From Phycisphaerales bacterium (lineage in GTDB: Bacteria > Planctomycetota > Phycisphaerae > Phycisphaerales > UBA1924): 64,000 bases of DNA. This document shows positions 51,231 through 60,158 of this stretch, piece by piece (the stretch's first letter is position 1; each line of letters begins with the position of its first letter). The notes under the pieces were generated by a model. The model saw nothing but the letters and a program-made list of their open reading frames with translations, had not been told where the DNA came from and ran no database searches. The DNA lies in NCBI GenBank assembly GCA_028289195.1, contig JANQQR010000002.1, positions 336,629 through 400,628 of the forward strand, in the 5' to 3' direction. Both the position numbers and the translations under genes were made by a program.

Positions 51231-51693
51231 GGGCGCGGTCCTCGGCGATCAGGAGTTCCAGGAGTTCGTCGGCGCTGGATGCCCCGCGGATCCGGTCGAG
51301 GGCTTGATCCGCCCGCACGATCCTCGCCAGCCGGGCCAGCAGTCGCACATGCTCCCACGGACGGTTCGCGGCACCGATCATGACGAACACGAGCGTCTGG
51401 CTCGGGCCGTCGTCGTCGCCGTCTTTCCACGGGATCGGCGTTTTCACGAGGCAGGGAACGACCAGGGTCTGCTCGAAGTCCGGGATGAGGGCGTGCGGGA
51501 ACGCCACCCCTTCGGGCGTCGCGGTCGAATAGGCCAGTTCCCGCTCCTCGAGCTTCGCGACGACATCGTCGGGATCGACGTCGACGTCCAGGCCCCCCAG
51601 GAGCTCGGCGAGACGCCTGAACAGCGTCTGCCGATCGGGGCAGTCCGCCAGGACCAGCGCTGCGCCCGCTTTCAGGATGGGTTCGAGGCGCAC
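51223..51693 (-). CDS. EIIA(Ntr)-like PTS domain protein heading an antiporter operon
   Basis: PTS EIIA domain of the fructose/Ntr class, 156 aa. The phosphoacceptor is H67 in EGVAFPHALIPDFEQTLVV. There is no EIIB/EIIC domain. It is clearly diverged from the EIIA at 21734-22210. In other bacteria EIIA(Ntr) controls potassium uptake, so its place directly before a PII-like protein and two cation antiporters suggests control of ion transport. It overlaps the next gene by 8 bp. HPr is encoded elsewhere in the window. Confidence 0.85.
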   Translation of the reverse strand: MRLEPILKAGAALVLADCPDRQTLFRRLAELLGGLDVDVDPDDVVAKLEERELAYSTATPEGVAFPHALIPDFEQTLVVPCLVKTPIPWKDGDDDGPSQTLVFVMIGAANRPWEHVRLLARLARIVRADQALDRIRGASSADELLELLIAEDRAHG

Positions 51694-51877
51694 GGTATCG
51701 GTCTCCGGGCCGGCCCCTCGGGAGCTGCCCCGCGGCCGATCGGCAGACTATACAACCCGCCGATCTGAGCGCCAGCGGCCCGGTCGGCCCCGGCGGGCAA
51801 TAATGAAAGGCCGGGCGCCGGGATCCGAACAACCCCGCAGGCCCGGGGTAGATCTCGGAGCTACAGGAGTTGGTGCC

Positions 51878-52135
51878 ATGGACCTTCTGATTCCGACACT
51901 CGCGTCCGAATGGGTGATCTCGCCGCTCATCGAATCAGCAGCGCAACAGCCGTTCTGGTTCATCGGGGGGGCGATCGCGCTGACCGCGATCATCGTCGAG
52001 GGGATCAAAGCGATCATCCGCACGGGAACCCGCGAGCGTTCGCGTCGCGAGATCGCGGCGTACATCGCCGAGGGCAGCATGACCCCCGAGCAGGGCGAGC
52101 GTCTGATGAAGGCCGATCCCAAGCAGGAATGCTGA
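51878..52135 (+). CDS. Small membrane protein with C-terminal REIAAYIAEGSMTPEQG motif (copy 1)
   Basis: Protein of 85 aa: one transmembrane helix (FWFIGGAIALTAIIVEGI) followed by a basic stretch and an amphipathic helix-turn (RREIAAYIAEGSMTPEQGERLM), reminiscent of SHOCT-type oligomerisation motifs. ATG 51878 follows AGGAG (51865-51869). The neighbouring ORF at 52170 shares the same plan and much of the C-terminal sequence, so the pair arose by duplication. No known function. The pattern is typical of proteins sitting on membrane stress-response modules (compare phage-shock type), which is inference only. Confidence 0.72.
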   Translation: MDLLIPTLASEWVISPLIESAAQQPFWFIGGAIALTAIIVEGIKAIIRTGTRERSRREIAAYIAEGSMTPEQGERLMKADPKQEC

Positions 52136-52169
52136 GCACACGATTCGCCCAGAGGGCGGGAGGATCCCA

Positions 52170-52430
52170 ATGGACATGATGCTGCCGATCCTGGCGGACA
52201 TCTCAGACACGATCGCCCAGGAACTCATGCCGCTGGTCGCGGTCACCGGGGGCCTGCTCGTCGCGATCATCGCGATCATCACCACGCAGGTCCGAGGCGC
52301 GATGAAGACGAGCCAGGTCGAGCGCACCCGACGCGAGATCGCGGCCTACGTCGCAGAAGGCTCGATCGCTCCCGAAGACGGCCATCGCATGATGGCGACT
52401 TCCGGTCAGGAACCCCGCTCCTGTGCGTAG
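52170..52430 (+). CDS. Small membrane protein, paralogue (copy 2)
   Basis: Protein of 86 aa with the same plan as the upstream gene: one helix (LVAVTGGLLVAIIAIITT), a basic/polar linker, then RREIAAYVAEGSIAPEDGHRMM, matching copy 1 (RREIAAYIAEGSMTPEQGERLM) at most positions. GGGAGG lies about ten bases before ATG 52170. The two genes are 34 bp apart and probably co-transcribed. Function unknown. Confidence 0.72.
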   Translation: MDMMLPILADISDTIAQELMPLVAVTGGLLVAIIAIITTQVRGAMKTSQVERTRREIAAYVAEGSIAPEDGHRMMATSGQEPRSCA

Positions 52431-52448
52431 CGAACCCCGCCCCGGAAG

Positions 52449-52955
52449 TCAGATCGTTCGATCGATCAGGCGGCCCTCGGGGGCGTACACCGTGAGCTGG
52501 TAGGCCTTGCGCACCTTCTCGGTGAGCTTGGTTTGCTGCGCCTGCGGAATCTCTCCCAACTCAACTCCGAGTCGAGCGGCCTTGGGTCTCAGATCTCGGA
52601 CCGTGTCGATCGAAGTGCCGCGCTTGGAGCGAGGTTCAGTGGTCCGGGCGGCGCGATCTGTCATCGCCTGCGCGATGACAAACTCCCGGTTCTGCTGCTT
52701 GAGCGCCTCGGCGTAGAGGATCGGTGTCGGCTTCGGGTTCCGGACGTTCTCGGTCGCGAGCGCTGCCCAGTAGTCCTTCGTTTCAAAGCGTGCCCGCGCG
52801 ATCTCCTCGATCTGGCGATCGGCTCGGGCGTCTTCGATCCTCCGGTCTGCGCGACCGGGGCCCCTGGTGGCGTCGAGAATCGCTTCGCGCACAGAGCCGG
52901 TGGCGCGGTACGCGGGCGGTGGAGGGCTGGACGGCTGGACAGGGTCGATCGGCAT
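52449..52955 (-). CDS. Hypothetical protein, 168 aa
   Basis: Not recognised. A Pro-rich N-terminus (PVQPSSPPPPAY) is followed by a charged helical region (REAILDATRGPGRADRRIEDAR, EEIARARFETKDYWAALATENV) and a conserved-looking C-terminal half. ATG 52955 was chosen by composition; no ribosome-binding site is seen. The longer frame to 53303 is non-coding in character. It diverges from queA and converges with the small membrane protein genes. Confidence 0.5.
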   Translation of the reverse strand: MPIDPVQPSSPPPPAYRATGSVREAILDATRGPGRADRRIEDARADRQIEEIARARFETKDYWAALATENVRNPKPTPILYAEALKQQNREFVIAQAMTDRAARTTEPRSKRGTSIDTVRDLRPKAARLGVELGEIPQAQQTKLTEKVRKAYQLTVYAPEGRLIDRTI

Positions 52956-53118
52956 CGGAGTGCTGGGTGCACACGCCGGGCCGGACGATCGATCCGCACG
53001 AACTCCCGATAAGACCGCGCTCGAGGGGCTGCCGGATGCGGATTGAGGGTCGTGCCGTCTGGCGCGATCGTGACGCCGTGTTGACGCCGCTCGCCGGGGC
53101 GTGTGAAGTCTCGCCACG

Positions 53119-54195
53119 GTGACGCTCCGAACCGCTGATCTCGAGTTCGAACTGCCCGACCGTTTGATCGCGCGCCGGCCGGCTGAGCCCCGCGATTCCT
53201 CTCGACTGCTCGTGTGCTCCCGGAGCGATCCCGGCATCCTCGGGCACGCTCGCTTCGGCGACCTGCCCGGGCTGCTCGCGCCGCAAGACCTCCTCGTGTT
53301 CAACGTCTCGTCGGTGGTGCCCGCCCGGCTGGTCGGTCACCGGACGGATACCGGCGGGAAGGTCGAGGGCCTGTACCTCTCATCCGACGAGGATGTCTGG
53401 ACCGTGGCGCTGCGGTCGAACGGACAACTCCGCCCGGGGCAGACCATCGAGTTCGTCGGCGAGTCCGGCGAGTGCGCGGGCGTCGAACTGCTGGAGAAGC
53501 TGGGCGCCGAGTGGCTCGTCCGCGCGGATGGCAATCCCACGGAGACCCTCGGGCGTGTCGGGCGCACACCCTTGCCTCCATACATCCTTCGATCTCGGCG
53601 TGACGCCGAAGAGACTGTCGGCGATGCCCAGGACCGGGCCTGGTACCAGACCGTGTATTCACGCGCCGAGCGAGCCGGGTCCGTCGCGGCCCCGACGGCC
53701 GGCCTGCATTTCACCCCTGAACTGATCGACGAGATTCGAACGCGCGGGGCCCGCACCGCAGAAGTCGTGCTGCACGTCGGCGCCGGGACCTTCCGGCCGG
53801 TCGAGGCCGACACCGTCGAGGATCACGACATGCACGCCGAGCGCGCGATCGCACCAGCGGAGACCCTCCAGCGGGTCAGCGAAACCCGGGGTTCGGGCGG
53901 ACGCGTCGTGGCCGTCGGCACGACGAGCGTGCGAGTCCTCGAGACGGTGGGGGCAGGGAAGGGACGCGTCGACGGCGGAGAGATGGAAACCCGTCTTCTC
54001 ATCACGCCGGGATGGGAGTTCCGGCTCGTTGACGGGCTGATCACCAATTTCCACCTGCCGCGGTCGACGCTGCTCGCGCTCGTCGGGGCGATGTTCCAGG
54101 GCGGAGTGGAGCGTGTGAAGGAGATCTACGCCGAGGCGATCGCCTCGGGCTATCGCTTCTACAGCTACGGCGACGCCATGCTCATCCTCCCCTGA
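53119..54195 (+). CDS. queA: S-adenosylmethionine:tRNA ribosyltransferase-isomerase
   Basis: Transfers and isomerises the ribosyl part of SAM onto 7-aminomethyl-7-deazaguanine at position 34 of tRNA, making epoxyqueuosine, 358 aa. Motifs: LPDRLIARRPAEPRDSSRLL, DLLVFNVSSVVPARL (usually NxTRVIPARL), AAPTAGLHFTPELIDEI, and LLITPGWEFRLVDGLITNFHLPRSTLLALV near the C-terminus. GTG 53119 start. The PTPS/QueD-like gene at 35829-36635 might serve the same pathway, but the two are unlinked. Confidence 0.95.
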   Translation: MTLRTADLEFELPDRLIARRPAEPRDSSRLLVCSRSDPGILGHARFGDLPGLLAPQDLLVFNVSSVVPARLVGHRTDTGGKVEGLYLSSDEDVWTVALRSNGQLRPGQTIEFVGESGECAGVELLEKLGAEWLVRADGNPTETLGRVGRTPLPPYILRSRRDAEETVGDAQDRAWYQTVYSRAERAGSVAAPTAGLHFTPELIDEIRTRGARTAEVVLHVGAGTFRPVEADTVEDHDMHAERAIAPAETLQRVSETRGSGGRVVAVGTTSVRVLETVGAGKGRVDGGEMETRLLITPGWEFRLVDGLITNFHLPRSTLLALVGAMFQGGVERVKEIYAEAIASGYRFYSYGDAMLILP

Positions 54196-54272
54196 CCCCG
54201 ACGCGCACCGGGCGCGGTATCCTCTGGGGGTCGCCCGCTACGGATAGCCCAGGAGGGACACGGAAGCTCCCC

Positions 54273-55874
54273 ATGCGCCTGCAGGATCTCATCGAGGGTC
54301 TGCCGATCACGCTCGCCGACGATGCGTCGGGTGATATCCGGATCTGCGACATCACCGAAGACAGCCGCACGGTCATGCCCGGCTCGCTGTTCGTGGCTCG
54401 CAAGGGGCTGTCGGTCGATGGGCGCGAGTTCATCACGCAGGCCATCGCCATGGGGGCGGCGGGGATCCTGACCGATCCGGAAGCACCGCGACCTCGCGTG
54501 CTCGCCAGCGCGGCGTGGCTGACGACTCCGGACCCCGCATCCGTCGAGTCTTGCCTGGGAGAGCGGTTCTTCAAGGAGCCGTCAAGCAAGCTCCGCCTGG
54601 CCGGCGTCACCGGAACAAACGGAAAGACGACGGTCGCCCATCTGGTCTACCAACTCATGAATGCCGCCGGCCAACGGTGCGGCCAGGTCGGCACGGTGTT
54701 CGTGGACGACGGGATCGGCATCGCGCGCAGCGCGATGACGACTCCCCCCGCGCTCGAACTGTCACTCTCGCTCGCGAACATGGTCGAGGCCGGGTACCGG
54801 GCCGCGGTCCTCGAGGCGTCATCGCACGCGCTCGATCAGCAACGCGTCGCAGCGCTGGATTTCAACGTCGGAGTGTTCACCAACCTCTCGGGCGATCACC
54901 TGGACTACCACGGTGATCTCGAGTCGTACGCGAGTGCAAAGGCGCGCCTGTTCTCGATGCTCCCGCCCGGAGGAGTCGCTGTCGTGAACGCCGACGACCC
55001 GCGCGCCGAATTCATGGTCCAAGAGTGTCCGGCTCGGATCCTCCGCTGCTCCATGGCAGGCGCCGCGGGCGCCGAGACGACCGCAGAGACCGTGCGCACG
55101 ACGGCACAGGGCGCTCTGGTGCGCCTGCGGGGCGCCTGGGGCGAGATCCAGGCGCAGACGGGCATGATCGGCGAATTCAACGTGATGAACCTCCTGCTGG
55201 CCGTCGCGTCGGCGCACGAACTCGGTATCGATCCAGGGGGTCTCGAGGAAGCGATCGGCTCGCTCGATCTCCCCGAGGGCCGACTCCAGCGTGTCGCGCG
55301 AGCGGTCGAGGATGCGGACCGCGACCCGCTGGTTCTCGTGGACTTCGCTCACACGGACGACGCGCTGCGACACGCCTTGGGCGCGGCCAGGCCCATCGCC
55401 GAGGCCCGAGGCGGCCGCCTGCGCGTGGTATTCGGCTGTGGCGGCGATCGAGACCGAACCAAGCGCCCGCGGATGGGCCGCGTCGCGCGTTCGATCGGCG
55501 ATGTGCTCTATGTCACGAGCGACAACCCTCGGACCGAGAGCCCCTCGGACATCGTCCGGGATGTTCTGGGCGGGATCACCGAGACCGGTGACAACGTCCA
55601 CGTCGACGTCGACCGGCGCCGGGCGATCGAGAAAGCTGTCGTGGGCGCGGATCCTCGCGACGTCGTCGTGATCGCTGGCAAGGGGCACGAGCAGGAGCAG
55701 ATTCTCGCGGGAGAGGGGCCCGCGACCCGCACCGTGCGCTTCGTCGATCAGGAGGTCGCGCTGGAGGCTCTCCACAATCGAGAGCGGGCCGGTGGTGAGC
55801 CGCGCCTCGGCCACCCTCACGCCGCAGAGCGGGCCGGATCAGCGGAGCCGGAGAACCAGGAGGCCGCGCCGTGA
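54273..55874 (+). CDS. murE: UDP-MurNAc-L-alanyl-D-glutamate--2,6-diaminopimelate ligase
   Basis: Mur ligase of 533 aa that adds the third residue of the peptidoglycan stem. The ATP-binding motif is VTGTNGKTTVAH (near 113-122), followed by SSHALDQQRV, the carbamylated-Lys region, and the specificity motif DNPR (D417-R420), which selects meso-diaminopimelate over lysine. A C-terminal tail of about 35 residues past the usual end is Glu/Pro-rich. It is part of a murE-murF-mraY order typical of dcw clusters and overlaps murF by four bases (GTGA). Confidence 0.94.
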   Translation: MRLQDLIEGLPITLADDASGDIRICDITEDSRTVMPGSLFVARKGLSVDGREFITQAIAMGAAGILTDPEAPRPRVLASAAWLTTPDPASVESCLGERFFKEPSSKLRLAGVTGTNGKTTVAHLVYQLMNAAGQRCGQVGTVFVDDGIGIARSAMTTPPALELSLSLANMVEAGYRAAVLEASSHALDQQRVAALDFNVGVFTNLSGDHLDYHGDLESYASAKARLFSMLPPGGVAVVNADDPRAEFMVQECPARILRCSMAGAAGAETTAETVRTTAQGALVRLRGAWGEIQAQTGMIGEFNVMNLLLAVASAHELGIDPGGLEEAIGSLDLPEGRLQRVARAVEDADRDPLVLVDFAHTDDALRHALGAARPIAEARGGRLRVVFGCGGDRDRTKRPRMGRVARSIGDVLYVTSDNPRTESPSDIVRDVLGGITETGDNVHVDVDRRRAIEKAVVGADPRDVVVIAGKGHEQEQILAGEGPATRTVRFVDQEVALEALHNRERAGGEPRLGHPHAAERAGSAEPENQEAAP

Positions 55875-57310
55875 TGTTCTGGACCGCCCAAAACCTCCGC
55901 AGCCTGACCGGAGGATCGTGGCTCCGTCGCCCGGGGCCGCAGGTCGATGACCAACTCGACGGGATCGGCACCGACTCAAGGGCGCTGCGCCGGGGGCAGG
56001 CGTTCCTGGCGATCCCCGGCGAACGCTTCGACGGTCATGACTTTCTGATGGGCGCGCTCGACGCTGGCTCGCCCCTGCTGGTCGTGCAGGACCAGGCGCC
56101 GATCGAATCGCTTGGCGACCGCGTCCCGCAGGGCGTGGGTGTCCTGCGGGTGAAGGACTCGGTCCGTGCTCTCGGGCTCATCGCTCAGGGTTACCGGCGC
56201 TCGCTCGTGGGCGTGCGCGTCATCGCCGTGTGCGGATCCAACGGGAAGACCACAACGTGCCGGCTCATCACAGGCGCGCTGTCGAAAAAGCTCCGCGGCT
56301 CATCGAGCCCCAAGAGCTTCAACAACGAGATCGGCTTGCCGCTGACGATCCTCGGGGCGAAACCCACCGACCAGTTCCTGGTGTGCGAGGTGGGCACCAA
56401 CGCGCCCGGCGAGATCGCCTATCTGGGTTCGATCGTGCAGCCCGATGTCGCCGTGATCACAAGCATCGGACGTGCGCATATGGAGAACTTCGAGTCGGTG
56501 GATGATGTCGCGCGTGAAGACGCCGCGATCTTCGCCGACCTCCGGGCCAACGGCCTGGCCGTGGCTCCGGTGGGGAACAAGGTCCTCGATGATCATCTTC
56601 GCGTCGTGCCGAACGTCGTGACGTTCGGCCGGGGCGATGACGCCGACCTCCGGATCAGCGACATCGAGCATGTCGCCCTCGGAGAACTCGGGCAGGGGCT
56701 CCGATTCACCGTGAACGGGAGGAGCGAGTTCCAGATCCCCCTCGTCGGAGCGCACAACGCGCAGAACGCGGTCGCGGCGATCGCCGTGGCACGCCGGCTC
56801 GGGCTCGACGACCGGGCGATCGCTGCCGGGTTGTCGGCGGTGCAACCCGCGGACCTGCGCCTCAACCAGCGTGAGATCGGCGGGATCCGGGTGATCGCCG
56901 ACTGCTACAACGCGAATCCGGAGTCGATGATCGCCGCGCTCGAAACATTCGAGGAACTCGGCCGCGACAGCCGCCGGCGCGTGCTGGTCGTCGGCGACAT
57001 GCTCGAGCTGGGCGAGTCTGCCGAGCACGAGCACGAAGCGATCGGCCGTTTCATCGCCGAGAGGTGCCACCCCGGGTTGGTGTTCACGGTCGGACGCCAC
57101 GCGCTGCACACCGCCGAGGCGATCAGCCGCGCCGAGTGCGCGTGCGAGCTGCGCATGCTGTCCTCGATGGACGAATCGGCCGCGGCCAAGATCGCCTCTC
57201 GTCTGGAGCCCGGCGACACGCTTCTTCTCAAGGGTTCGAGAGGGATCCGCCTTGAGATGGTCCTGAGCGCTCTCGAGCGCAGGGCGGGCATCGAGAGCGG
57301 GGTCGCGTAG
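55871..57310 (+). CDS. murF: UDP-MurNAc-tripeptide--D-Ala-D-Ala ligase
   Basis: Mur ligase of 479 aa that adds D-Ala-D-Ala to UDP-MurNAc-tripeptide. Motifs: GIGTDSRALRRGQAFLAIPGERFDGHDF, the P-loop VCGSNGKTTTCRL, NNEIGLPLTIL, the EVGTNAPGEIAYL segment and the ADCYNANPESMIAAL region that is diagnostic for MurF. The start is GTG 55871 or ATG 55874, overlapping murE. mraY follows 13 bp later. Together with murE this is a co-translated cell-wall unit. Confidence 0.94.
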   Translation: MMFWTAQNLRSLTGGSWLRRPGPQVDDQLDGIGTDSRALRRGQAFLAIPGERFDGHDFLMGALDAGSPLLVVQDQAPIESLGDRVPQGVGVLRVKDSVRALGLIAQGYRRSLVGVRVIAVCGSNGKTTTCRLITGALSKKLRGSSSPKSFNNEIGLPLTILGAKPTDQFLVCEVGTNAPGEIAYLGSIVQPDVAVITSIGRAHMENFESVDDVAREDAAIFADLRANGLAVAPVGNKVLDDHLRVVPNVVTFGRGDDADLRISDIEHVALGELGQGLRFTVNGRSEFQIPLVGAHNAQNAVAAIAVARRLGLDDRAIAAGLSAVQPADLRLNQREIGGIRVIADCYNANPESMIAALETFEELGRDSRRRVLVVGDMLELGESAEHEHEAIGRFIAERCHPGLVFTVGRHALHTAEAISRAECACELRMLSSMDESAAAKIASRLEPGDTLLLKGSRGIRLEMVLSALERRAGIESGVA

Positions 57311-57323
57311 GCAGCCAGCGGCC

Positions 57324-58496
57324 ATGCTCTTCAACCTCATCGAACATTTTCGGCCTTGGCTGATCGAGAGCGGGCTCTATCGCTTTGTCATGGTGCTCGA
57401 TCAGATCGGGTTCCGCGCGTTCCTGGCGGGCATGCTGTCGTTCACGATCGTGCTCACACTCGGTCGCCGGGTTATCCGCTGGCTCCGCGAGAAGAAAATC
57501 GGCGACCAGGCGCAGTTCGATGTCGACTCGCTCAACATCGCCCTGGCATCCAAGGCCAACACGCCGACGATGGGCGGTGTCCTGATAGCCGCCGCGATTC
57601 TCGTCTCGACCCTCCTCTTCGCGGATCTGCGCAGCTCGTACGTGATCTACGCGATCGTCGTCACGCTGTGGCTCGCGATCCTGGGCGGCGCCGATGACTG
57701 GCTGAAGCTCACCGCCGCGTCACGCCCGGGAGGATCCCGTCAGGGTCTCTACGCGTGGGAGAAGCTGGTCTTTCAGCTCGGGCTCGGCGCACTGATCGGG
57801 TACTTCACGTACACCGCGGGGTTCGCGCCCGAGGCCGACTCGCTGGCGCACGTGCTCAACCTGCCCTTCCAGAAGACCTACTTGAGCCCGACAGGCGACG
57901 TCTCATCGACGCTGCTCTACTTCTCGCTGCCGCTCTTCGTGATCTTCACCATGCTCATGATGACCGGCATGTCCAACGCCGTGAACATCACGGACGGCAT
58001 GGACGGGCTCTCGACGGGGATCACCGGGGCCGTCGGACTCGGGCTCATGGTGCTCTGCTTCGTCGCGGGCTTCGAAGAGGCCGCGCGGGACCTGCTCGTC
58101 CCGTACGTGCCGACGAGTGACGAACTCGGTGTCGTCTGCGCCGCGCTGGTGGGGGCGTGCCTCGGGTTCCTGTGGTGGAACTGCTCCCCGGCGCAGGTGT
58201 TCATGGGCGACACGGGCTCCCTGTTCCTCGGCGGCCTCCTGGCGTACGTCGCGATCGTCATCCGCCAGGAAGTTCTCCTGCTGCTCATGAGCGGGATTTT
58301 CCTGATCGAGATCGGCAGCGTCACGCTGCAGGTCGGCTATTTCAAGTGGACCAAGGGCAAGCGGATCTTCCGGTGCGCGCCGTACCACTGGCATCTCCAC
58401 CAGAGCGGCTGGCGCGAGACGACCGTGGTCACGCGCTTCTGGCTCATCACCGTGATCCTCGTCGCGATCGCGCTGGCCTCGACCAAGGTGCGCTGA
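57324..58496 (+). CDS. mraY: Phospho-N-acetylmuramoyl-pentapeptide-transferase
   Basis: Integral membrane enzyme of 390 aa with about ten helices that makes lipid I from UDP-MurNAc-pentapeptide and undecaprenyl phosphate. The signature segments KANTPTMGGVLI (usually KxGTPTMGG), GGADDWLKL, NITDGMDGLSTGITG and FMGDTGSLFLGG all fall in their usual places, including the catalytic Asp residues. The C-terminal half ends in HHxxH-type FRCAPYHWHLHQSGW. It is slightly longer than E. coli MraY. It follows murF by 13 bp. Confidence 0.96.
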   Translation: MLFNLIEHFRPWLIESGLYRFVMVLDQIGFRAFLAGMLSFTIVLTLGRRVIRWLREKKIGDQAQFDVDSLNIALASKANTPTMGGVLIAAAILVSTLLFADLRSSYVIYAIVVTLWLAILGGADDWLKLTAASRPGGSRQGLYAWEKLVFQLGLGALIGYFTYTAGFAPEADSLAHVLNLPFQKTYLSPTGDVSSTLLYFSLPLFVIFTMLMMTGMSNAVNITDGMDGLSTGITGAVGLGLMVLCFVAGFEEAARDLLVPYVPTSDELGVVCAALVGACLGFLWWNCSPAQVFMGDTGSLFLGGLLAYVAIVIRQEVLLLLMSGIFLIEIGSVTLQVGYFKWTKGKRIFRCAPYHWHLHQSGWRETTVVTRFWLITVILVAIALASTKVR

Positions 58497-58553
58497 GCGC
58501 CGGCCCGGCCTAGCATCGCCGTCGCGGCCGGTGCCGCAAGAGGGAGCCTGCTG

Positions 58554-60146
58554 TTGGCCAAGGGGCGGACCGAGCAAATAGAGATCCAGCAGCAGCCCGC
58601 TGTGTCCGACCCGGGCGCCGCGTGCGCGAGCATCGAGCGCAACGGCGACACCCCGGCGATCACTGCGTCGGGGAAGATCCGGACCGGCCGACTCGCCGGC
58701 CTCTCGATGTGGCAGGCGATCTGGGTGCTGACGTGGCCGGTCCTCGTGGAATCAACCCTCGCCTCGCTGGTCGGGCTCGCCGACACCGTGCTCGCCGCGG
58801 GGATCAGCGAACCCGCGACCGACGCCATCGGCGGCACGGCGTACTTCATGTGGTTCATCAACCTGATCGGCATGGCGCTGGGAATCGGGGCCACGGCGAT
58901 GGTCTCGCGGAGCGTCGGGAAGGGCCGGCTGGCGGTCGCGAACGCGGCGGTGGGGCAGGCGATCTACCTCGGGATCGGCGCGGGGCTCGGGGTGGGTGTC
59001 CTCATCGCGGTGCTCGCGCCGTGGATCGCGGACTGGTTCGGGCTGGTCGGCGAGGCGAACTCGCTGGCGGTCATGTACCTCTCGATCACGGCCCTCGCGG
59101 TGCCCCTGCAGACGATCTTGAACATCGGCATCGCGTGCCATCGCGGGGCCGGCGATTCGTTCCGGCCGCTGCTGCTGATGGGAGTGGTGAACGTGGTCAA
59201 CATCAGCGCCTCGTTCGTCCTCTCGGGCGTCGACATCGGCGTCGCCCGGAAGTCCGAGAGCGGTGAACTTGTCCGGCACGTCCTGGTCGAGAACCCGTTC
59301 GGGTTCGATCTCGGGCTGTCCGGCATCGCCGCCGGGACCTGCCTGGCGTGGTCGCTCGGTGGCGTGTTGATGCTGCTCATGCTCGGGCGGGGCACGCACG
59401 GCGTGCGCCTGATGGCCAAGCGACTCTCGCCCCACCGGCACACGATGCGGCGCCTGGTGAAGGTGAGCATCCCCAACTTCCTCGAGACCCTCGGGCTGTG
59501 GTTCGGGAACATCCTCGTGATATGGATGATCGGCCAGGTCGCGCTCCCAGGGGTGCTCGGCGCCCACATCGTTGCGGTGCGCATCGAAGCGTGGAGCTTC
59601 ATGCCGGGGTTCGCGGTATCGCTCGCCGCAGCAACCCTCGCAGGCCAGTACCTCGGTGCCGGCAGTCCGACGTGTGCGCGGAGGGCGATCCTCCGGTGCG
59701 CAGCGATCGGCACGGGCATCATGACCATGTTCGGTGTCCTGTTCGTATTCGTCCCGCTGCGGATCACCGGGATCTTCACGCAGCTCCCGACGCACCTCGA
59801 ACTCGTGCCCGAGATCCTGATGATCTGCGGCTTCATCCAGATCCCCTTCGCCCTGGCGATCGTGCTCCGATCAGCCATGCGCGGGGCCGGCGACACAACT
59901 GTCGTGATGTGGATCACGTGGACCACGACGTTCGGGATCCGTCTCCCGCTCGTGTGGCTCTTCTGCGGCGTCGAGGTCCCGCTTCCCGGCGGATACGTCC
60001 TCCCGAACCCGGCTCCGCTTCAGGAGCACTGGGACATCCACCCGCTCGTGGGCACGTGGATCGGCTTGAGCGCCGAGATCGCGCTGCGAGGGCTGGTGTT
60101 CACCGTGTACTTCATGACTGGGCGCTGGGCGAAGGCCAAGGTCTGA
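58554..60146 (+). CDS. MATE-family efflux transporter
   Basis: Multidrug/toxin extrusion-type antiporter of 530 aa with about 12 transmembrane helices in two similar halves. The conserved N-lobe opening LTWPVLVESTLASLVGLADTVL and the C-lobe equivalent VSIPNFLETLGLWFGNILVIWM are both seen. An N-terminal cytoplasmic extension of about 50 residues (Gln/Pro/Ala-rich) is unusual for MATE proteins. TTG 58554 is the assigned start, with GAGGGAG about ten bases upstream; the true start could be further in. Its place after mraY may point to lipid or precursor flipping, since MurJ belongs to the same superfamily, but this is inference. Confidence 0.85.
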   Translation: MAKGRTEQIEIQQQPAVSDPGAACASIERNGDTPAITASGKIRTGRLAGLSMWQAIWVLTWPVLVESTLASLVGLADTVLAAGISEPATDAIGGTAYFMWFINLIGMALGIGATAMVSRSVGKGRLAVANAAVGQAIYLGIGAGLGVGVLIAVLAPWIADWFGLVGEANSLAVMYLSITALAVPLQTILNIGIACHRGAGDSFRPLLLMGVVNVVNISASFVLSGVDIGVARKSESGELVRHVLVENPFGFDLGLSGIAAGTCLAWSLGGVLMLLMLGRGTHGVRLMAKRLSPHRHTMRRLVKVSIPNFLETLGLWFGNILVIWMIGQVALPGVLGAHIVAVRIEAWSFMPGFAVSLAAATLAGQYLGAGSPTCARRAILRCAAIGTGIMTMFGVLFVFVPLRITGIFTQLPTHLELVPEILMICGFIQIPFALAIVLRSAMRGAGDTTVVMWITWTTTFGIRLPLVWLFCGVEVPLPGGYVLPNPAPLQEHWDIHPLVGTWIGLSAEIALRGLVFTVYFMTGRWAKAKV

Positions 60147-60158
60147 CCGCCCAAATTG

